Assembly (NCBI RefSeq): GCF_029433255.1
Contig: NZ_JAQTHU010000001.1
Span: 1,054,001 to 1,118,000 of the forward strand
DNA: 64,000 nt
Origin: Lactobacillus sp. ESL0791
GTDB lineage: Bacteria > Bacillota > Bacilli > Lactobacillales > Lactobacillaceae
Direction: 5' to 3'
The notes below the pieces were generated by a model. The model worked only from the letters and a program-made list of their open reading frames with translations, made no database searches and was not told where the DNA came from. Shown piece after piece: positions 56,726-64,000 of this stretch (position 1 is the first letter of the stretch; the number at the start of each line of letters is the position of its first letter). The translations under genes and the position numbers were made by a program.

Positions 56726-57685
56726 ATGAAACGGATTGGTGTTTTAACTAGTGGCGGCGATGCCCCAGGCATGAACGCAGCAATTAGGGCTGTGACGAAG
56801 ACGGCTATTCACCACGGCTTGGGTGTTGTGGGCATTCGTTATGGTTTTGCCGGATTAGTTACGGGAGACTTTGTTCCGCTTACGGCTGAAGATGTTGATC
56901 ATAAAATAAATTTGGGTGGCACTTTTCTTTACAGTGCCCGTTATCCTGAATTTGCACAAAAAGAAGTGCAGGAAAAGGCTGTGGCTGAGCTTAAAAAGAA
57001 TGATATTGATGCTATTATTGTAATTGGCGGCGATGGTTCTTATCATGGTGCTTTGGCGCTGACACGGCTTGGTATTAATTCAATTGGTTTGCCGGGGACG
57101 ATCGATAATGATATTCCATACACGGAGTATACGATTGGTTATGATTCCGCTTGTACGACCGCGATGGATGCAATTGATCGAATTCGTGATACTGCTAGCA
57201 GTCATCACCGTGTATTCGTTGTTAATGTTATGGGCCGTGAATGCGGCGACATTGCAATTCGTGTCGGTTTAGCTACTGGTGCAGATGCGATTGTCATTCC
57301 TGAGCATTCTTACGATATTAAAGAAATTGCTAAAACTTTGAAGCGTAACTTTGCTAATGGTAAGGATAATGGTATCGTAATACTGGCAGAGGGTGTAATG
57401 GATGCTGCTGATTTTAGAACTGAACTTTTAAAATATGGCGACTTTGATGCCCGTGCAAATGTTCTTGGTCACATGCAGCGCGGCGGTTCGCCGACTGTTG
57501 TGGATCGTGTAAATGCAACCAAGATGGGACATTATGCAGTGGACTTACTCCTTGACGGTAAAGGCGGTTTAGCTGTCGGTGTGGAAAACGGTAAGCTTAC
57601 AACGCATGATATTTTGGATCTTTTTGATGAGAAGCATCACAGTGATTTTTCGCTGTTGGATATAAATGAAGAAATGACTAAATAA
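56726..57685 (+). CDS. pfkA: 6-phosphofructokinase
   Basis: ATP-dependent committing step of glycolysis. 319 aa, family length. GVLTSGGDAPGMNAAIRA (residues 5-22), GGDGSYHGA near 102, PGTIDNDI near 124 with the catalytic Asp, and MGRECGDIA near 170. SD GAGGTGAG. pyk follows after 34 bases without a terminator, the classic lactobacillus pfkA-pyk operon. Its presence points to a glycolytic (homofermentative) carbon route. Confidence 0.98.
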   Translation: MKRIGVLTSGGDAPGMNAAIRAVTKTAIHHGLGVVGIRYGFAGLVTGDFVPLTAEDVDHKINLGGTFLYSARYPEFAQKEVQEKAVAELKKNDIDAIIVIGGDGSYHGALALTRLGINSIGLPGTIDNDIPYTEYTIGYDSACTTAMDAIDRIRDTASSHHRVFVVNVMGRECGDIAIRVGLATGADAIVIPEHSYDIKEIAKTLKRNFANGKDNGIVILAEGVMDAADFRTELLKYGDFDARANVLGHMQRGGSPTVVDRVNATKMGHYAVDLLLDGKGGLAVGVENGKLTTHDILDLFDEKHHSDFSLLDINEEMTK

Positions 57686-57719
57686 GTTGGTCAAACTTCG
57701 GAGAGGATTTTTTTAGATA

Positions 57720-59489
57720 ATGAAAAAGACAAAGATTGTTAGTACCTTAGGGCCCGCTTCAAATGATATTGAAACGATTACTGCTTTAGCAAAGGCTGGT
57801 GCAAATGTATTTCGGTTTAATTTTTCACATGGTGATCACGCAGAACATCTCTCACGGATGAAGATGGTTCGGCAAGTTGAAAAAGAAACTGGTCTAGTAT
57901 TAGGGATTGACCTCGATACCAAGGGTGCTGAAATCAGAACCACTGATCAAGAAGGCGGCAAGTTCACAATCAACACAGGAGACGAGATCCGCGTTTCAAT
58001 GGATGATTCTAAGGCAGGCAACAAGAATAAGATTCATGTTACCTATCCTGGCTTGTTTGACGATACACGTATTGGTGGTCATGTGTTAATTGATGATGGT
58101 TTGGTTGACTTACTAATTAAAGCAAAAGATGATGCCAACAAAGAATTGGTTTGTGAAGCACAGAACACTGGAATCATTGGCTCAAAGAAGGGTGTAAATG
58201 CCCCTGGTGTTGAGATTCGCCTTCCGGGAATTACTGAAAAAGATACAGATGATATTAAATTTGGCTTAAAGCACGGAATTAACTTCATTACCGCCTCATT
58301 TGCCCGTAAAGCGCAAGATATCTTAGATATCCGTAAATTGTGTGAAGATGCTGGTTGCGACTATGTTAAAATTTATCCAAAAATTGAATCACAAGAAGGA
58401 ATCGACAACGCTGACGAAATTTTGCAGGTTTCTGATGGGTTAATGGTCGCTCGTGGTGACATGGGTGTAGAAATTCCGTTTATTGATGTTCCGTTTGTTC
58501 AAAAGGATTTGATCAAGCGGGCAAATGCTTTGGGTAAACCAGTAATTACTGCTACGCAGATGCTTGACTCAATGCAGGAGAATCCGCGTCCAACCCGTGC
58601 CGAGGTTTCCGATGTTGCCAATGCTGTTCTCGATGGTACTGACGCAACGATGCTTTCGGGTGAATCAGCTAATGGACTTTATCCAGTTAAGGCCGTTCAG
58701 GCAATGGCTGAAATTGATGAAAGAACAGAGCAAGAGCTGCTGAAGCGCAACACGCTGGCACTGCAAAGATTTGAAGAATATAAGGGCTCAAATGTTACCG
58801 AAGCAATTGGGGAGTCTGTTGTTCGAACTGCTCAAGAATTGGGTGTGAAGACAATTATCACCGCAACTAACTCTGGCTATACGGCAAGAATGATTTCTAA
58901 ATATCGTCCTAATGCTGACATTTTAGCTTTGACTTTTGATGAAAAAGTGCAACATTCTCTTGGCATTACTTGGGGAGTTCAACCGATGCTAACGGAAAAG
59001 CCGGACTCAACTGATGATATGTTTGATTTGGCAGCTAAGGTTGCCAAAGAAAATGGTTACGTTAAAGATGGAGACCTAGTAATTGTCGTTGCTGGTGTTC
59101 CGGTTGGCGATTCAGGTACAACTAATCTGATGAAGCTGCAAATCATTGGGAATAAGCTTGCACAAGGCTTAGGTGTCGGCAATGGTTCTGTTATCGGCAA
59201 GACTGTTGTTGCAAACAGTGCTGAAGAGGCTAACAGCAAGATTAAAGAAGGCGACATTTTAGTTTCTAGAATAACCGATCCTGATTACATGCCTGCAATC
59301 AAGAAGGCTTCCGGGTTAGTTGTTGAGGCTTCTGGTTTGACTTCACATGCAGCTGTTGTTGGCTTGTCACTTGGAATTCCGGTTGTTGTTGGTGTTACTG
59401 ATGCAACTGAAAAGATTGCCAGTGGTATTACGATTACCGTTGACGCGCGTCGCGGTGCAATTTACCAAGGTGAAGTAGCCAATCTTTAA
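57720..59489 (+). CDS. pyk: Pyruvate kinase
   Basis: 589 aa. Begins KKTKIVSTLGPASND; the active site region includes KIESQEGIDNADEI and VARGDMGVEIP near 242, and ITATQMLDSM. After the allosteric domain there is an extra C-terminal PEP-utiliser-like domain (about residues 500-585, with GLTSHAAVVGLSLGIPVVVG), as in other Bacilli. SD GGAGAGGA. Terminator follows. Confidence 0.98.
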   Translation: MKKTKIVSTLGPASNDIETITALAKAGANVFRFNFSHGDHAEHLSRMKMVRQVEKETGLVLGIDLDTKGAEIRTTDQEGGKFTINTGDEIRVSMDDSKAGNKNKIHVTYPGLFDDTRIGGHVLIDDGLVDLLIKAKDDANKELVCEAQNTGIIGSKKGVNAPGVEIRLPGITEKDTDDIKFGLKHGINFITASFARKAQDILDIRKLCEDAGCDYVKIYPKIESQEGIDNADEILQVSDGLMVARGDMGVEIPFIDVPFVQKDLIKRANALGKPVITATQMLDSMQENPRPTRAEVSDVANAVLDGTDATMLSGESANGLYPVKAVQAMAEIDERTEQELLKRNTLALQRFEEYKGSNVTEAIGESVVRTAQELGVKTIITATNSGYTARMISKYRPNADILALTFDEKVQHSLGITWGVQPMLTEKPDSTDDMFDLAAKVAKENGYVKDGDLVIVVAGVPVGDSGTTNLMKLQIIGNKLAQGLGVGNGSVIGKTVVANSAEEANSKIKEGDILVSRITDPDYMPAIKKASGLVVEASGLTSHAAVVGLSLGIPVVVGVTDATEKIASGITITVDARRGAIYQGEVANL

Positions 59490-59514
59490 TTTTAATAAAT
59501 AAAATTTGCAATTT

Positions 59515-59550
59515 AAAATAGTCAGTTTAAGTGCTGGCTATTTTATTTTT
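59515..59550 (+). terminator. Terminator after pyk
   Basis: AAAATAGTCAG (59515-59525) pairs with CTGGCTATTTT (59534-59544), then ATTTTT. Confidence 0.88.
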
Positions 59551-59602
59551 GGTAATTTTCTCTTATACTAAAGAAGACAGAATATGTAAAATAGGAGAAA
59601 AG

Positions 59603-60484
59603 ATGCTGGGAACAGTTGAAAAAGGAAAAGTAATTGACCAAAATGAACATTCTTATTTTGTTCAGATAGATGGGGTTACTTATGAATTAAAAAAGCAGGA
59701 AATCACGCAGGAAGAAGTTCCGCAAATCGGTGCTCAAGTCGAGGGTTTTATTTATGAGGACCAACAGCATAAGCGAGAATTAACCCAATTTTGGCCGTTT
59801 GCACAGCAAGATCAATATGGCTGGGGTAAAGTGACAGATGTCAAAGCTAATTTAGGGGTGTTTGTTGATATTGGCCTCACTAATAAGGATATTGTTGTTT
59901 CGCTTGATGATTTGCCCTTTGCGATGGAAAAATGGCCGCGAAAGGATGATCAGCTGCTAGTGCGAATTGAAACTGACGAACGTGACCGAATTTGGGCAAA
60001 ATTAGCGGATGAAAATATTTTTGACCAGCTGGCAAGTAGTTTTCCCGATGACATGAAAAATAAAGATACTTTCGTCACCGTATATGCCAGCCGCGACATC
60101 GGAGCATTTGTTATCACTAAGGACTATTACCTGGGTTTTATTCATGAATCACAAATGGCGCGGCCGCTACGCCTGGGAGAGCAGTTAAAAGCGCGGGTAG
60201 TCGGCATTAGTCAGTATGGCCGGTTGAATCTGAGCAGTCTGCCGCGGGCGTTTGAGGAAATTGATGATGATGCCCAAATGATTTTGATGAGTCTGCGCCG
60301 CAAGCAGAATAAAACCTTACCGTTTTATGACAAGTCAGACGCACAGGAAATCAAAAATTACTTTGGTGTTTCTAAGTCTGCCTTTAAACGTGCGTTGGGA
60401 CATTTGCTCAAGGACAAGTATATTAGCGAAGATAAAATTGCGGGCACGATTACGTTAGTTAAAGATCCTGATGAAAATGAATAA
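59603..60484 (+). CDS. cvfB: S1-domain RNA-binding protein CvfB (YitL)
   Basis: 293 aa from ATG 59603 with AGGAGA SD; the upstream open frame to 59531 runs through the terminator and is dismissed. S1-like OB units (YGWGKVTDVKANLGVFVDIGL near 75-95, and a further one near 150) and a C-terminal winged helix (YFGVSKSAFKRALGHLL). In Staphylococcus, CvfB affects virulence and RNA binding. TATACT at 59564-59569 may be its -10. xerD overlaps its end. Confidence 0.9.
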   Translation: MLGTVEKGKVIDQNEHSYFVQIDGVTYELKKQEITQEEVPQIGAQVEGFIYEDQQHKRELTQFWPFAQQDQYGWGKVTDVKANLGVFVDIGLTNKDIVVSLDDLPFAMEKWPRKDDQLLVRIETDERDRIWAKLADENIFDQLASSFPDDMKNKDTFVTVYASRDIGAFVITKDYYLGFIHESQMARPLRLGEQLKARVVGISQYGRLNLSSLPRAFEEIDDDAQMILMSLRRKQNKTLPFYDKSDAQEIKNYFGVSKSAFKRALGHLLKDKYISEDKIAGTITLVKDPDENE

Positions 60485-61376
60485 GTTAGAGGAACAAATT
60501 GAAGATTATCTTCGTTTCAGTCAAGTAGAACGCGGCCTTAGCCAAAATACGATTACCGCTTACCGGCAGGATCTAGAAGAATTTTTCGCTTTTTTAAAAA
60601 AAGAGGGGCTGACCTCTTGGCCGACCAAGGCAACTGATATTGATGCCTTTTTGGCGGAACAACGCGATTTAAATAAAGCCACTAGTTCGCTTAGCCGGAT
60701 GATTTCAAGCTTACGCAAATTTTACCAGTGGCTGGCTCGGCAAAACATTCAGAAATTAAATCCAATGCTTGAAATTGATCCCCCCAAAAAGGAGCACCGC
60801 TTGCCCGTTGCGCTTAGTCAAGACGAGATTAATTGCTTGCTCGAACAGCCAGATACTAACAAAAAGCTGGGGCTGCGAGACCGGGCACTGCTCGAAACGA
60901 TGTATGCGACCGGAATCAGGGTTAGCGAAGCGATTAATTTAAAGCTTAAAGATTTACATGAAGATCTGCGATTAGTAAAAGTTTTGGGTAAAGGCTCTAA
61001 AGAACGCTTAATTCCGATTAGTGATGTTGCCTTGTCATGGATCAGCAGCTACGAAGAAAAAGTCCGCCAACCTTTGCTGCTTAAAAGCGGTAAAAATAGT
61101 GAGTTTGTTTTTCTCAACAGCCGTGGCGGTGCCCTAACAAGACAGGCAGTTTGGCAGATTATTAAGCGTTACTGCAAATTGGCGGGTATTGAAAAGGACG
61201 TGACGCCGCATACCCTGCGCCACACTTTTGCCACACATTTACTGGAAAACGGTGCTGATTTACGGGTTGTTCAAGAAATTTTGGGTCATTCTGATATCAG
61301 TACAACCCAGATTTATACTAATTTGTCCCAAAAACATATTTTGCAGGTATATAAAAAGGCACATCCGCGTGCCTAG
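60477..61376 (+). CDS. xerD: Site-specific tyrosine recombinase XerD
   Basis: 299 aa. N-terminal SAM-like core-binding domain (QIEDYLRFSQVERGLSQNT), catalytic Arg in TGIRVSEA near 149, HTLRHTF near 245, LGHSDIS with the second His, and the nucleophile Tyr in IYTNL near 280. Resolves chromosome dimers, in lactobacilli as XerS or XerCD depending on species. ATG 60477 is preferred over 60471; both overlap cvfB. Not part of a mobile element: it lies in a housekeeping operon. Confidence 0.92.
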   Translation: MNKLEEQIEDYLRFSQVERGLSQNTITAYRQDLEEFFAFLKKEGLTSWPTKATDIDAFLAEQRDLNKATSSLSRMISSLRKFYQWLARQNIQKLNPMLEIDPPKKEHRLPVALSQDEINCLLEQPDTNKKLGLRDRALLETMYATGIRVSEAINLKLKDLHEDLRLVKVLGKGSKERLIPISDVALSWISSYEEKVRQPLLLKSGKNSEFVFLNSRGGALTRQAVWQIIKRYCKLAGIEKDVTPHTLRHTFATHLLENGADLRVVQEILGHSDISTTQIYTNLSQKHILQVYKKAHPRA

Positions 61377-61384
61377 GTGAAATG

Positions 61385-61741
61385 ATGCTAACTGAATGTA
61401 AAAATGATCGAGAAAAAACGGCAATGGGATTATTATCGTATTTGCCGGATTTTAAAAATTTAACAAATCTGAAGGATGAAATAAAGTTGAACCGGGAAAG
61501 TCCGGAATTTCAGCTTTATCTTTATAGTAATGAGAAAGGTAATTGTGTGGGGGTAATTGGCACCCAAGATAACGACCGTTTTATTGTGATTCGTTATATT
61601 TCGATGGCGCCGGGTTACCGCAATGATGCGGCGAAAGCGGCAGCAGTTCGGGAGTTAGCGAGTGATTACCCTAAGAAAAAAGTGACGGCAGTTCCAGAAT
61701 ACACATACTTACTGCGCTTTATTAAAAAAGATGAGTACTAG
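61385..61741 (+). CDS. RibT-like GNAT family protein
   Basis: 118 aa. NDREKTAMGLLSYLPDFKNL matches the start of Bacillus RibT, and GVIGTQDNDRFIVIRYISMAPGYRN matches the GNAT acetyl-CoA region, but the canonical Q/RxxGxG/A loop is poor. RibT is encoded in the rib operon of Bacillus and, as here, beside scpA. ATG 61385 is best spaced from AGGTGA, ATG 61382 possible. The end overlaps scpA by 11 bases. Function uncertain. Confidence 0.75.
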   Translation: MLTECKNDREKTAMGLLSYLPDFKNLTNLKDEIKLNRESPEFQLYLYSNEKGNCVGVIGTQDNDRFIVIRYISMAPGYRNDAAKAAAVRELASDYPKKKVTAVPEYTYLLRFIKKDEY

Positions 61742-62468
61742 TTTAACTTTAGAGCTGCCAAATTTTGAAGGGCCGCTTGATTTGCTTTTGCATTTAATCA
61801 AGTCGCAAAAAATTGACATTTATGATATTCCGATTGCCCAGATTACGGAACAATATTTGGATTATTTGGACCAGATGCAGCGGCTTAATTTACAGGTAGC
61901 CGGAGAATATTTTGTGATGTCGTCAACCCTGCTGCGAATTAAGTCGCAGTATTTACTGCCGCAAAATGATTTTATTGATGCCGACGAGCAAGCAGAAGAT
62001 CCGCGGGAGGAATTGGTCCAGCAGCTTGTGCAGTATTCCGTCTTCAAAAAGATTTCGGTTTATTTTAAAAAGCGTAACCAGGAAGTACCTATTAGTGTTT
62101 CCAAGGAAATGAGTGTTCCGACAGGAAAAAAAGTGCAGCCGCTGCCGCTGGGGCAAATTACGCCAACTGAACTAGCGAATACATTTATTGTCGTCATGCA
62201 GCGGCTAAAACTGCGTCAGCCTGAAGTTGCCGCAATTGACGTTGCGGCAACACCGGTTAAGCAAATGTGTGCGTATCTGGAAGAACAAGTAAAAGGGAAA
62301 CAAAGTGTGAGTTTTTTTAAGTGTGCGGAAAAATTTAAGACGGTAGGCAATTTTATCGGTTTATTTTTAGCGATGTTAGAATTGTGTAAAAATAATAAAA
62401 TTCGGGTAACTCAGGCGCGAGAATTTGGCGATTTGATTTTGAAGGGAATTGAGCCCAATGGCAACTAA
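61731..62468 (+). CDS. scpA: Segregation and condensation protein A
   Basis: Kleisin of the SMC condensin complex. 245 aa, with [18 protein letters not shown] (residues 9-26) and [18 protein letters not shown]-terminal winged-helix with [17 protein letters not shown]. Overlaps scpB by 11 bases. Confidence 0.95.
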   Translation: MSTSLTLELPNFEGPLDLLLHLIKSQKIDIYDIPIAQITEQYLDYLDQMQRLNLQVAGEYFVMSSTLLRIKSQYLLPQNDFIDADEQAEDPREELVQQLVQYSVFKKISVYFKKRNQEVPISVSKEMSVPTGKKVQPLPLGQITPTELANTFIVVMQRLKLRQPEVAAIDVAATPVKQMCAYLEEQVKGKQSVSFFKCAEKFKTVGNFIGLFLAMLELCKNNKIRVTQAREFGDLILKGIEPNGN

Positions 62469-63066
62469 AATGGCAGAATTAGAGGCTTTGCTATACGTTG
62501 CCGGTGATAATGGAATCGATACGGCAAGTTTATGCAGCCTTTTGCAGATTAGCCAGGCGGCGCTGCGGGAATTAACCAAAAATTTAGCGGAGAAATTGAC
62601 AAGTAATAATGATGCTGGCCTGCAGCTGCTGCATATTAATGATCATTATCAGCTTGCAACCAGTCCTAAGGTAAGCAAGGTGATTGAAAGTTATTTTCAA
62701 AAGGACCTGACCAAAAATTTGAGTCAGTCAGCTTTAGAAATTTTAGCGATCATTGCCTACAAGCAGCCCATTACCCGGGTTGAAATTGATGAAATCCGCG
62801 GCGTTAATTCTTCAGGTGCGCTTCAGACGCTTGTGTGGCGCGGATTAGTAGAGATTAACGGTAAAAAGGAAGCACCTGGGCACCCCAATTTATATGTGAC
62901 AACAAATTATTTTCTGCAATATTTTGGTTATCATAGTTTAGCAGATTTACCGCTCATTGAAGATTTTGAAGATGACAGTTTTGATGCCGAGGGTGAAGTA
63001 GATCTCTTTGCCGCAAAGGGCCAGGCTGATAAAAATCTTGGACAGTTAGAAAAAGGAGAAAAGTAA
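62458..63066 (+). CDS. scpB: Segregation and condensation protein B
   Basis: Winged-helix partner of ScpA and SMC. 202 aa from ATG 62458 (AAGGGAA SD), with [15 protein letters not shown] and the hallmark [25 protein letters not shown] region near 100. The in-frame TTG at 62449 is less likely. Overlaps rluB by one base. Confidence 0.95.
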   Translation: MATKMAELEALLYVAGDNGIDTASLCSLLQISQAALRELTKNLAEKLTSNNDAGLQLLHINDHYQLATSPKVSKVIESYFQKDLTKNLSQSALEILAIIAYKQPITRVEIDEIRGVNSSGALQTLVWRGLVEINGKKEAPGHPNLYVTTNYFLQYFGYHSLADLPLIEDFEDDSFDAEGEVDLFAAKGQADKNLGQLEKGEK

Positions 63067-63785
63067 TGGCGTTAGAACGTTTGCAAAAGGTGATTGCGGA
63101 AGCAGGAATTGCTTCGCGGCGCAAGGCAGAAAAGATGATTGTAGCCGGACGTGTCCGTGTAGATGGTCAGGTTATTACAAAATTGGGGACCAAAGTAGAT
63201 TCTTTCAGTAATATTACGGTTGATGATGAACCGATTGAACGCGCGAGTCTGCACACTTTTTTATTTTATAAGCCCCGCGGCGTTGTTTCAACGGCAAGTG
63301 ATGATAAGGGTCGGAAAACGGTCGTTGACTATTTTGCAGATATTCCTTACCGTTTATATCCGATTGGCCGCCTTGACTACGACACTTCAGGCTTATTGTT
63401 AATGACAAATGACGGTGAACTGGCTAATTTGCTGATGCACCCTAAGAACAAGGTAGCAAAGGTCTATGTTGCTAAAATCAGTGGTCATCTGCTGCCGGAA
63501 GAAATAAACAAATTAACTCATGGTGTTGAAATTGATCACTATAAAACCGCACCGGCCAAGGTTAAGATTATCCGCTCGGATAAGGCCAAAAATACCCAAA
63601 TCGTTCAGCTAACGATTCATGAGGGCCATTATCACCAAGTAAAAGAAATGTTTAAGGCGGTTAATCACCGCGTTGAAAAATTGGCACGTGAGCGTTACTC
63701 CTTTTTGGATCTGCATTCACTTACATCTGGTCAATACCGTGAATTATCACATGCAGAGGTTGACAGATTGAAACAAGTAGATTAA
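63066..63785 (+). CDS. rluB: Ribosomal large subunit pseudouridine synthase B
   Basis: 239 aa. N-terminal S4 domain (RLQKVIAEAGIASRRKAEKM) and RluB/RsuA catalytic domain with the aspartate in GRLDYDTSGLLL near residue 104. RluB modifies U2605 of 23S rRNA. SD AAAGGAG overlapping the scpB end. Confidence 0.95.
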   Translation: MALERLQKVIAEAGIASRRKAEKMIVAGRVRVDGQVITKLGTKVDSFSNITVDDEPIERASLHTFLFYKPRGVVSTASDDKGRKTVVDYFADIPYRLYPIGRLDYDTSGLLLMTNDGELANLLMHPKNKVAKVYVAKISGHLLPEEINKLTHGVEIDHYKTAPAKVKIIRSDKAKNTQIVQLTIHEGHYHQVKEMFKAVNHRVEKLARERYSFLDLHSLTSGQYRELSHAEVDRLKQVD

Positions 63786-63788
63786 CAT
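63760..63788 (+). promoter_or_regulatory. Candidate promoter for the FMN-riboswitch transcript
   Basis: TTGACA (63760-63765), 17 bases, TAACAT (63783-63788), within the 3' end of rluB. Confidence 0.45.
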
Positions 63789-63816
63789 TATAGCTGTTAA
63801 TTGAATATTAAGTTTG

Positions 63817-63931
63817 TTGTCTTCATGGCAGGGTGTAAATCCCGACCGGTGGTGCAAGTCCACGACCCACGCAAGTGGTGGAAGTCTTTTGAGATACCGA
63901 TAGTAAGAGTCTAGATGAAAGAAGACAGACT
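63817..63931 (+). promoter_or_regulatory. FMN riboswitch (RFN element)
   Basis: Conserved aptamer blocks: CTTC at 63821, GGCAGGGTGTAAATCCCGACCGG, CCACGACCCACGC, and the closing GAGTCTAGATGAAAGAAGAC (near 63907-63926). P1 is GTCTTC (63819-63824) with GAAGAC (63921-63926). FMN binding should cause termination before a riboflavin synthesis or uptake gene beyond the window edge. Which gene cannot be seen. Confidence 0.95.
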
Positions 63932-63961
63932 AACTAAAAGAAAAGACAATACTTACTTTTT

Positions 63962-63998
63962 ATCAGTCTGTTGCTGGAGCAACAGACTGATTTATTTT
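63962..63998 (+). terminator. FMN-riboswitch terminator
   Basis: ATCAGTCTGTTGCT and AGCAACAGACTGAT form a 14-bp perfect stem with loop GG, then TTATTTT. Left-arm AGTCTGT can instead pair with ACAGACT at 63925-63931, the antiterminator. Confidence 0.9.
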
Positions 63999-64000
63999 GG

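Noticed and set aside
59531..59602. Longer cvfB N-terminus
   Set aside because: The extension runs through the pyk terminator; ATG 59603 has an AGGAGA SD.
60477..61376. XerD as a sign of a mobile element
   Set aside because: It sits in a housekeeping operon with no att site, repeats or phage genes near.

Overview
The window is an ordinary-looking core-chromosome segment of a low-GC Firmicute. Gene content and order point to the Lactobacillaceae, most likely Lactobacillus sensu stricto (acidophilus/delbrueckii-type lineage). Pointers are the dcw tail murD-murG-divIB-ftsA-ftsZ-sepF-yggT-ylmH-divIVA followed by a T-box-controlled ileS, a DUF1831 gene between a cysteine desulfurase and mnmA, a separate rpoY-rnjA pair, a zinc-free L32, a DnaE with a degenerate PHP N-terminus and a tiny SPJ_0845-type ORF. 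Species cannot be named from the sequence alone. I see no prophage, insertion sequence, CRISPR array, rRNA or tRNA gene. Almost all genes are on the + strand; the exceptions are a lipid kinase/rnjA/rpoY/def block (20.7-24.4 kb), rpsT, a 39-aa ORF and a DUF2929 gene.

Layout. 1-7.8 kb: cell-wall precursor synthesis and division (murD partial, murG, divIB, ftsA, ftsZ, sepF, yggT, ylmH, divIVA). 7.8-13.8 kb: ileS behind a T-box leader, with a chain of closely spaced genes (cold-shock-like protein, Nudix hydrolase, tail-anchored protein, MTA/SAH nucleosidase, cysteine desulfurase) and no visible terminator between them. 13.9-15.4 kb: DUF1831 and mnmA (tRNA 2-thiouridine). 15.4-19.6 kb: phosphoglycerate-mutase-like protein, TPR protein, recD2 and a DUF1828 protein. 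19.6-20.7 kb: a decayed MFS transporter. 20.7-24.4 kb (minus): lipid kinase, RNase J1, RNAP epsilon, peptide deformylase. 24.5-30.2 kb: typA behind an attenuator-like leader, then ftsW, ylbG, rsmD, coaD and a PDZ/Lon-like protease. 30.2-34.1 kb: comEA, comEC, holA. 34.1-39.1 kb: rpsT and rpsO from divergent promoters, RNase J2, a TPR-like protein and tuf. 39.2-47.3 kb: tig, clpX, engB, the 39-aa ORF, coaBC, uvrC, obg. 47.3-53.4 kb: an OatA-like acyltransferase, rnz, an SDR, a LapA-like protein, rpmF, a 5'-nucleotidase-family protein and DUF2929. 53.4-59.5 kb: dnaE, pfkA, pyk. 59.6-63.8 kb: cvfB, xerD, ribT-like, scpA, scpB, rluB. 63.8-64 kb: an FMN riboswitch with its terminator; its riboflavin gene lies beyond the window.

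Functionally the segment joins septum formation, translation and tRNA modification, RNA decay (J1, J2, RNase Z), protein quality control (Tig, ClpX), repair and recombination (RecD2, UvrC, XerD), replication (DnaE, HolA), chromosome condensation (ScpAB) and lower glycolysis (PfkA, Pyk). The most interesting signals are regulatory RNAs. A perfect 10-bp intrinsic terminator lies between the typA promoter and the typA start, where no upstream + strand gene exists for it to terminate, and it overlaps a 21-codon ORF. The FMN riboswitch shows explicit competing arms, and rpsO has a structured leader. No clearly novel protein system was found, and none should be claimed.
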